Made by a program: the position numbers and the translations under genes
Source: CAZNPH01 sp964574985
GTDB taxonomy: Bacteria; Bacteroidota; Bacteroidia; Bacteroidales; SM23-62
Direction: 5' to 3'
DNA length: 64,000 nucleotides
Assembly (NCBI GenBank): GCA_964574985.1
Contig: CAZNPH010000010.1
Span: forward strand, 1 to 64,000
Shown: positions 59,332-64,000 of the stretch, piece after piece
Layout: each line of letters begins with the position of its first letter
Numbering within the stretch: the stretch's first letter is position 1
Notes under the pieces: generated by a model
Seen by the model: the letters and a program-made list of their open reading frames with translations, nothing else
Databases searched by the model: none
Told to the model about the DNA's origin: nothing

Positions 59332-59350
59332 ATCCGGCCGGTTACCGGAT
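59332..59350. terminator. Inverted repeat between convergent HU/SPOR and metG genes
   Basis: ATCCGG and CCGGAT form six-base arms around CCGGTTA. The repeat spans the metG stop codon, between the convergent ends. No T run follows. It may be a weak bidirectional terminator. Confidence 0.3.
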
Positions 59351-61375
59351 TACCGAACCTTCAAAGGCCCCGCCGGAGGGCTCGAGGAAATACAGACTGC
59401 CGTCGGTGTTTTCTGCCATCAGGACCATTCCATGCGAAGTGATCCCCCGGATCTTCCGGGGTTTCAGGTTGGCTATGATGCAGATCTTCCGGCCGGGAAG
59501 GTCGTCCGGCTGGTAGTATTTGGCAATCCCCGCTACCAGGGTTCGTTTGTCGACGCCGGTGTCGATCTCCAGTTTGATCAGCTTGTCGGTTTCGGGCACC
59601 TTTTCTGCAGACAGGATCCGGGCGATCCGTATATCCATTTTGGAAAATTCCTCATACCCGATGGTTTCCTTCAACGGTTCCGGTTTGTTTTCGGGGCTCT
59701 CCGGAGGACGTGCATAATTTTTAAGTTTGTCCAGCTGGTCTTGTATGGTTTTGTCTTCCACCTTGCTGAAGAGAAGTTCAGGTTCGCCTATCCGGTGTCC
59801 GGGAGGCAGCAGCTCATCATGGCCGATCGCCGCCCAGCCGGGAATGTCCGCATTCAGGCAGCCGGATAGCTTTTGGGCGGTAAACGGCAAAAAGGGAGAT
59901 GCAATACCGCACAGGGCCGTGGTGATCTGCAGCGAGACATACAGGATATCCCGCACCCGGACGGGTTCGTTTTTGATCAGTTTCCAGGGCTCCGTATCGG
60001 CCAGGTACTTGTTTCCCAGGCGGGCCAGATTCATGACCTCCTTCAGGGCTTCCCTGAATTTGAACTGGTCAAGATAACCGGCCATGCTGTCTTTGTGCCG
60101 GCCTATGGCTTCCAGTACCTGCCGGTCTCCATCGCTGAGTCCGGATGGCGAAGGGACCTCTCCCTGGTAATATTTCCGGGTAAGGACCAGTGCCCGGTTC
60201 ACAAAATTACCCAGAATGGCCACCAGTTCATTGTTGTTCCTTGCCTGAAAGTCTTCCCAGGTAAAGTCGTTGTCCCTGGCTTCCGGCATATTTGCACAAA
60301 GTACATATCTGAGGACGTCCTGCTTGCCGGGGAAATCCCGGAGGTATTCGTGGGCCCAGACGGCCCAGTTCCGGGATGTGGATATCTTGCCGCCCTGAAG
60401 ATTCAGGTATTCATTGGCCGGTACATTGTCGGGAAGGATATAGTCACCTTCCGCTTTCAGCATGGAGGGAAAAATGATGCAGTGGAAAACGATGTTGTCC
60501 TTGCCGATGAAATGTACCAGCCGGGTATCGTCTTTTTTCCAGTAATCCTCCCAGAGGGGAGTCAGGTCTTTGGTGGCTGAGATATATCCTATGGGTGCAT
60601 CGAACCAGACATAGAGCACCTTTCCTTCGGCATCGTCCAGCGGAACGGGTATGCCCCAGTTCAGGTCCCTGGTGACCGCCCTGGATTTGAGTCCGCCGTC
60701 CAGCCAGGATTTACACTGACCGTATACATTGATCTTCCAGTTTTTGTTTTGTTCCAGGATCCATTCCCTGAGAAAGGGTTCGAATTTTTCAAGGGGCAGG
60801 AACCAGTGTTTGGTTTTTTTCAATACCGGTTTGCTGCCGCTGAGCATGGACCGGGGATGGATCAGTTCGTTCGGACTCAGGGAGGAGCCGCATTTCTCAC
60901 ACTGGTCGCCGAAAGCTTCCTCATAGCCGCATTTGGGGCAGGTGCCCGAGATGTAGCGGTCGGCGAGGAATTGCCCGGTCCTGGTGTCGAAGTACTGCTC
61001 GGTGGTTTTCTCCTCGAAAGTCCCCTGGCGGTAAAGCTTTTTAAAAAATTCCGTTGCAGTTTGGTGATGGGTTTTGCTGGTGGTCCGGTGGAAGATGCTG
61101 AATGAAATGCCCAGTTCTTCAAATGATTTTTTGTTCATCTTATGGTAACGGTCCACGATGTCCCGCGGCGAAATGCCTTCCTGCCGGGCCTTGATGGTTA
61201 TGGGAACACCATGTTCATCCGAACCGCATATGCAGATCACATCCTCGCCTTTTAGGCGGAGGTACCTGGTATAGATGTCAGCAGGCACGTAGACGCCGGC
61301 GAGATGACCGATGTGAATGGGCCCGTTGGCGTAGGGCAGGGCTGCAGTGACGAGATGCCGTTTGAACTTTTTCAT
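59342..61375 (-). CDS. metG: Methionyl-tRNA synthetase
   Basis: The 677-residue enzyme charges tRNA(Met). The HIGH motif is PYANGPIHIGHLAG (near residues 14-27). A zinc-binding knuckle (CPKCGYEEAFGDQCEKCG) and the KMSKS-type KISTS (GGKISTSRNW) follow, then the anticodon-binding helical domain. The C-terminal Trbp111-like tRNA-binding domain (FSKMDIRIARILSAEKV ... LVAGIAKYY) is fused, as in many bacteria. I chose ATG at 61375 since MKKFKRHLVTAALPYANG is the conserved start and the upstream frame reads poorly. The -7 element at 61392-61399 lies just upstream. Confidence 0.95.
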   Translation of the reverse strand: MKKFKRHLVTAALPYANGPIHIGHLAGVYVPADIYTRYLRLKGEDVICICGSDEHGVPITIKARQEGISPRDIVDRYHKMNKKSFEELGISFSIFHRTTSKTHHQTATEFFKKLYRQGTFEEKTTEQYFDTRTGQFLADRYISGTCPKCGYEEAFGDQCEKCGSSLSPNELIHPRSMLSGSKPVLKKTKHWFLPLEKFEPFLREWILEQNKNWKINVYGQCKSWLDGGLKSRAVTRDLNWGIPVPLDDAEGKVLYVWFDAPIGYISATKDLTPLWEDYWKKDDTRLVHFIGKDNIVFHCIIFPSMLKAEGDYILPDNVPANEYLNLQGGKISTSRNWAVWAHEYLRDFPGKQDVLRYVLCANMPEARDNDFTWEDFQARNNNELVAILGNFVNRALVLTRKYYQGEVPSPSGLSDGDRQVLEAIGRHKDSMAGYLDQFKFREALKEVMNLARLGNKYLADTEPWKLIKNEPVRVRDILYVSLQITTALCGIASPFLPFTAQKLSGCLNADIPGWAAIGHDELLPPGHRIGEPELLFSKVEDKTIQDQLDKLKNYARPPESPENKPEPLKETIGYEEFSKMDIRIARILSAEKVPETDKLIKLEIDTGVDKRTLVAGIAKYYQPDDLPGRKICIIANLKPRKIRGITSHGMVLMAENTDGSLYFLEPSGGAFEGSVIR

Positions 61376-61391
61376 GTTTGTAGTAATCCGA

Positions 61392-61399
61392 CAAAGATA
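61392..61399 (-). promoter_or_regulatory. Bacteroidota -7 promoter element for metG
   Basis: The minus strand reads TATCTTTG, an exact TAnnTTTG match, about 17 bases before the metG start. The leader would be about 10 bases. No -33 element was recognised. Confidence 0.5.
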
Positions 61400-61445
61400 A
61401 AAGAAAAAAATGTGTAATTTGTATGCTTTGCCAGGACCTTTGGAT

Positions 61446-62357
61446 ATGATCAGGCCGGAATATCTGAAAAACGGGGATAAAGTTGCCATTGCTGCACCTG
61501 CACGGTGGATCGCTGAGAATCCGGTGAAAACTTTCGCCGGAATATTGGAGGAGTGGGGGCTTAAAGTGAAAATGGCGCCCAACCTGTTCCGGCGTCATCA
61601 CCAGTTCGCAGGGGATGACCGGGAAAGGATCTCCGGTTTTCAGAGTTTGCTTGATGACCGGGACATTGCGGCGATCTTCTGTGCCCGGGGCGGATACGGG
61701 AGCATCCGGGTCATCAGGGAACTGGATTTTTCGGGTTTCCTGAAGAGACCCAAATGGATCGTCGGGTACAGTGACATTACGGTAATGCATGCCTTTCTGC
61801 AGAAACAGCTCCGTGTGGAATCCGTGCACGGATCCATGCCGGTGAACCTGGAACCGGGCAGGGAGGAATGTTCCCGTTCCCTGGATTCATTGAAAAATGC
61901 TCTTTTCGGGGAAAGGGTCCGTTACGTGGTGCCTCCCGATGAAAGAAACCGCCCGGGAAATGCATCGGGCATCATGTCAGGAGGGAACCTGTCTGTGATC
62001 TGCGGCATGCGGGGAACCCCCCTGGATCTTCCGGGCGGGGGCAGGATCATGCTGATCGAAGATGTGGATGAGTACCTTTACCACCTCGACCGGATGATGT
62101 GCAACCTGGATATGGAAGGACCTCTTGAGGCATTGTCGGGTCTGATGGTGGGATACCTGAGCAGGATGCACGACAACCGGCCCGGTTTTGGGAAGTCTGC
62201 CCGGGAGATCATCCGGGAACATACTGAAAAATACAGCTTTCCCTTCTGCCTGGGTTTCCCGGCCGGTCATGAAAAACCCAACCTGGCGCTGATTATGGGG
62301 AGGGAAGCGGATCTATCGGTTGGGAAGGATGAAGTATGCCTGGAATTCAAAACCTGA
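61446..62357 (+). CDS. LD-carboxypeptidase (peptidase S66 family)
   Basis: The 303-residue protein trims tetrapeptides of peptidoglycan to tripeptides, a recycling step. The S66 motifs are present: the nucleophile Ser in CARGGYGSIRVI (about residue 89), the Glu in LIEDVDEYLYHLDRM, and the catalytic His in GFPAGHEKPNLALI. The protein has no signal peptide and so acts in the cytoplasm, as LdcA does. I chose ATG at 61446 (MIRPEYLKNGDKVAI); the in-frame ATG at 61410 would add MCNLYALPGPLD, of no family character. yraN follows nine bases downstream. Confidence 0.88.
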   Translation: MIRPEYLKNGDKVAIAAPARWIAENPVKTFAGILEEWGLKVKMAPNLFRRHHQFAGDDRERISGFQSLLDDRDIAAIFCARGGYGSIRVIRELDFSGFLKRPKWIVGYSDITVMHAFLQKQLRVESVHGSMPVNLEPGREECSRSLDSLKNALFGERVRYVVPPDERNRPGNASGIMSGGNLSVICGMRGTPLDLPGGGRIMLIEDVDEYLYHLDRMMCNLDMEGPLEALSGLMVGYLSRMHDNRPGFGKSAREIIREHTEKYSFPFCLGFPAGHEKPNLALIMGREADLSVGKDEVCLEFKT

Positions 62358-62366
62358 ATCCGGCCC

Positions 62367-62729
62367 ATGGCACGGCATAATGAAAAAGGCAAAACCGGCG
62401 AAAAGCATGCAGTGAAACATTTGGTTTCCAAAGGTCACAAGATACTGGAGACCAACTGGCGGTGCGGAAAGAAGGAAGTGGACATCATATCGGTCCATGG
62501 CCCGTGGCTTGTTTTCACGGAAGTAAAGACCCGCAGTTTGTTCGGACTGGAAAGGCCCGGTGAACTGATCCCGGAAAACAAACAGCATTTCATCACATGG
62601 GCGGCTGATCATTATCTGCGCCATTGGAACGGCGGCAAAAAACCGCGCTTCGATGTCATCCTGGTTTCATTGAACAGGAAAGGACATGGCATCGAACACA
62701 TCGAGGATGCTTTTTCGGCATCCGGCTGA
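62367..62729 (+). CDS. YraN family (UPF0102) endonuclease-like protein
   Basis: The 120-residue protein has the UPF0102 fold: GKTGEKHAVKHLVSKGHKILETNWRCGKKEVDIISVHGPWLVFTEVKTR. The conserved Glu, Asp and EVKxR residues of the restriction-endonuclease-like core are kept. It is a small cytoplasmic protein, possibly a Holliday junction or DNA-repair nuclease, but its function is not established. The gene lies nine bases after the LD-carboxypeptidase gene and is likely co-transcribed. Confidence 0.85.
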   Translation: MARHNEKGKTGEKHAVKHLVSKGHKILETNWRCGKKEVDIISVHGPWLVFTEVKTRSLFGLERPGELIPENKQHFITWAADHYLRHWNGGKKPRFDVILVSLNRKGHGIEHIEDAFSASG

Positions 62730-62747
62730 CAGGCAACGAATATTGTA

Positions 62748-63008
62748 TTGAAGGAGGGAGGTAAAAAGGTCCGGCTTCGAAGGTCTCTTTTCCGGGATCT
62801 GCAAAGGAACAAAAGGTTGATTCCTGAGAGGGTATTTTCAAGAGGGAATTTACAGGAATTTCAAACGGCAAACAGATATTATTCCAGGGATGAAATAAGG
62901 AAAACCGTTGTTCAGGCAGGTAATTTGGATAAGAAGACCCTGCATTTTATTTCCAGTACATATCAACTAAAACCAGATGATTTTCTATGCTACAAAAAGA
63001 ATCATTAG
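62748..63008 (+). CDS. Small antitoxin-like (DUF6922-type) protein paired with AbiEii
   Basis: The 86-residue frame ends RYYSRDEIRKTVVQAGNLDKKTLHFISSTYQLKPDDFLCYKKN. This resembles DUF6922 proteins, often found directly upstream of AbiEii nucleotidyltransferase toxins in Bacteroidota (this match is from memory). The N-terminal third (SLFRDLQRNKRLIPERVFSRG) seems to lack the acidic stretch expected between LF and the KRxIxERV segment, so the gene may be slightly deleted. It overlaps the AbiEii gene by 22 bases. The start is uncertain: the frame is open from a TTG at 62748 and has no nearby ATG. Confidence 0.55.
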   Translation: MKEGGKKVRLRRSLFRDLQRNKRLIPERVFSRGNLQEFQTANRYYSRDEIRKTVVQAGNLDKKTLHFISSTYQLKPDDFLCYKKNH

Positions 63009-63436
63009 ATAAAGCAGTACCGGATTTACTTTGTTCATTACAGAAAAAGGAGTATCTGAAGGATTTCTTTCTTGTCGGTGGTACAGGACTTGCACTCATG
63101 ATGGGTCATCGTAAATCCAATGACATTGATCTGTTTACTACCGGTGAATTTGATGCTGAAAAACTATTGGAGAAGCTTGAAAGTGATTTCGGGTTCAGCA
63201 TGGATTCAATGAAAAAAAATACGGTCAATGGGCACGTAGATGCAATAAAAGTGGATTGTATTGCTCATAAATATCGTCTGATCAGTAAGATCCTGGAATT
63301 TGAAGACCTGCGTATTGCATCCGTTGACGATATTTCTGCAATGAAGGTTAATTCTATTGCAAATGGGGGTTCGCCGGCCAGGCAGATGGACAGCCCGCGG
63401 GTGGCCGGCAACAAAAAATCAAAGTATTTGAACTGA
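62987..63436 (+). pseudogene. AbiEii-type nucleotidyltransferase toxin, 3' end replaced
   Basis: The frame encodes 149 residues. It has the AbiEii start: FFLVGGTGLALMMGHRKSNDIDLFTTGEFDAEKL, with the G-G-T and D-x-D nucleotidyltransferase signature, then HKYRLISKILEFEDLRIASVDDISAMKVNSIAN. After that the family's usual continuation (xGRGxKKDFxDLYFLL) is absent and a GC-rich segment (63366-63410, reading GGSPARQMDSPRVAG) takes over before a stop at 63434-63436. The gene therefore looks truncated by insertion or deletion. It would otherwise form a toxin-antitoxin pair with the preceding small gene. The DNA is AT-rich compared with its neighbours. Confidence 0.6.
63373..63409. repeat. GC-rich inverted repeat at the break in the AbiEii gene
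   Basis: GCCGGCCA (63373-63380) and TGGCCGGC (63402-63409) are perfect 8-base inverted arms around a 21-base GC-rich loop. The DNA around is AT-rich. The element falls exactly where the AbiEii homology ends, so it may be a small palindromic insertion. No other copy was noticed in this window. Confidence 0.5.
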
Positions 63437-63488
63437 CATTGTAACGTGCTATATATTAAATGTTTAACTGAAATATATTATGGTTGTC

Positions 63489-63610
63489 ATGAACATTGAA
63501 GATATCCGCTTGTGCGGCGTATCGATGATTCCTGCCGGATGGTGGTGGAGAAACTACCAGCACGGGATAGAAAAAAGCTGAACAAACTTTATATACAGGA
63601 GGAAAAATGA
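63489..63610 (+). pseudogene. Remnant of an MmcQ/YjbR-family gene
   Basis: The first codons from ATG 63489 read MNIEDIRLCGV, like the start of MmcQ/YjbR proteins. In a different frame, codons ending at the TGA at 63608-63610 read RIDDSCRMVVEKLPARDRKKLNKL, resembling the family's C-terminal helix. The roughly 80 residues normally between are missing and the frame changes, so the gene is a collapsed remnant. Its final stop overlaps the ATG of the DUF502 gene by four bases (ATGA), the arrangement expected of an original intact gene. Confidence 0.45.
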
Positions 63611-64000
63611 AGAAAATCGGTGCTTATTTTTTGCAGGGGCTGCTGTACATTGCCCCCCTGGGACTGACCCTATACGTGACGTATCTGTTGTTCATGTTCA
63701 TTGACGGATTGCTGCAATCGACCCTGGAGAGGTATTTGCCTTTCAGTGTACCCGGACTCGGATTCGTGTTGCTGCTGGTAATCATTACCCTGCTTGGATT
63801 TGTCGGACAGACCATCATAGCCCGTCCTTTCAAACTGATCATAAGCCGGGTGATGGAAAGGGCCCCCCTTGTCAAGGTACTGTATTCATCGGTGCGGGAC
63901 CTGCTTTCCGCTTTTGTGGGCAGGGAAAGGAAATTCAACCAACCGGTGCTGGTCAGGGTGAATACCATATCCGACCTTGAAAAGATGGGGTTTCTCACAC
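63607..64000 (+). CDS. DUF502 family membrane protein, cut by the window edge
   Basis: Translation from ATG 63607 stays open to the last base: MKKIGAYFLQGLLYIAPLGL, TLYVTYLLFMFIDGL, then FVLLLVIITLLGFVGQTIIARPFKLIISRVMERAPLVKVLYSSVRDL and FVGRERKFNQPVLVRV. This is the DUF502 pattern: two membrane helices followed by a PLVKxxYxxVRD region. A strong ribosome-binding sequence (ggaggaaaa) precedes the ATG. The function is unknown. The gene continues past 64000. Confidence 0.88.
   Translation, partial: MKKIGAYFLQGLLYIAPLGLTLYVTYLLFMFIDGLLQSTLERYLPFSVPGLGFVLLLVIITLLGFVGQTIIARPFKLIISRVMERAPLVKVLYSSVRDLLSAFVGRERKFNQPVLVRVNTISDLEKMGFLT

Noticed and set aside
1..64000. CRISPR arrays, rRNA or tRNA genes and insertion sequences.
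   Set aside because: I searched for regular short repeats with spacers, tRNA T-loop wording and transposase motifs and saw none.

Overview
The window looks like chromosomal DNA from a bacterium of the phylum Bacteroidota, probably an anaerobic or microaerobic member of class Bacteroidia. Four lines of evidence point there. It carries a type IX secretion core (porP-gldK-gldL-gldM-gldN) and a SprB-repeat cargo protein with its own PorP/SprF-type partner. It has several families largely confined to this phylum (DUF4296, DUF4270, DUF4834, DUF5723, a CCDC81-like HU plus SPOR protein). Many genes are preceded by the Bacteroidota -7 promoter element TAnnTTTG. Most starts have weak Shine-Dalgarno sequences. 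The middle is moderately GC-rich; both ends are AT-rich and contain decayed genes. Genus or species cannot be judged from this sequence.

Layout. 1-600: decayed, frameshifted nucleotidyltransferase fragment. 605-2966: MurG-like glycosyltransferase, COG0731-type radical SAM protein, DUF4296 lipoprotein. 3011-8874: PorP/SprF-like protein overlapping a 1656-residue SprB-repeat protein with a type-B C-terminal sorting domain. 9211-11905: operon gatC-rbfA-methyltransferase-LolE-like permease, divergent from trpS. 13175-17912: nitrogen-oxide block with an Rrf2 regulator bearing three cysteines, hybrid cluster protein (hcp), a small cupin and the nitrite reductase nrfHA. 17897-27377: ung, a TonB-dependent receptor, then four co-directional envelope genes of unknown function. 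27421-29464: DUF134 regulator with an MlaEF-type lipid ABC transporter. 29617: mannose-1-phosphate guanylyltransferase.

30754-40296: gldN, gldM, gldL, gldK, porP, a degenerate arginase-fold protein and topA, all on the minus strand. 40408-48026: PBP1A, a fused oligopeptide ABC ATPase, a small unknown gene, radA, rfaE2, panD and panC. 48187-52117: operon of a truncated glycogen-synthase-like protein, a DUF4270 lipoprotein and glmS. 52139-58268: minus-strand sugar-nucleotide operon (wbpE, wbpD, wbpB, wbpA, galE, rfbB in transcription order). 58430-62729: HU/SPOR protein, metG, LD-carboxypeptidase, yraN. 62748-64000: remnants of an AbiEii-type toxin-antitoxin pair and an MmcQ/YjbR gene, then the start of a DUF502 membrane protein.

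How the genes fit together. Much of the window serves the envelope. GlmS feeds the UDP-GlcNAc pool, and the Wbp-type enzymes convert UDP-GlcNAc towards a 2,3-diacetamido uronic acid. GalE, RfbB and the mannose-1-P guanylyltransferase supply other activated sugars. GldKLMN/PorP drive type IX secretion of cargo such as the SprB-repeat protein. The nrfHA and hcp genes give nitrite ammonification and nitric-oxide defence, probably under the adjacent Rrf2 regulator. The least understood parts are the pseudo-arginase beside the secretion operon, the glycogen-synthase-like fragment in the DUF4270-glmS operon and the four-gene envelope module at 21246-27377.
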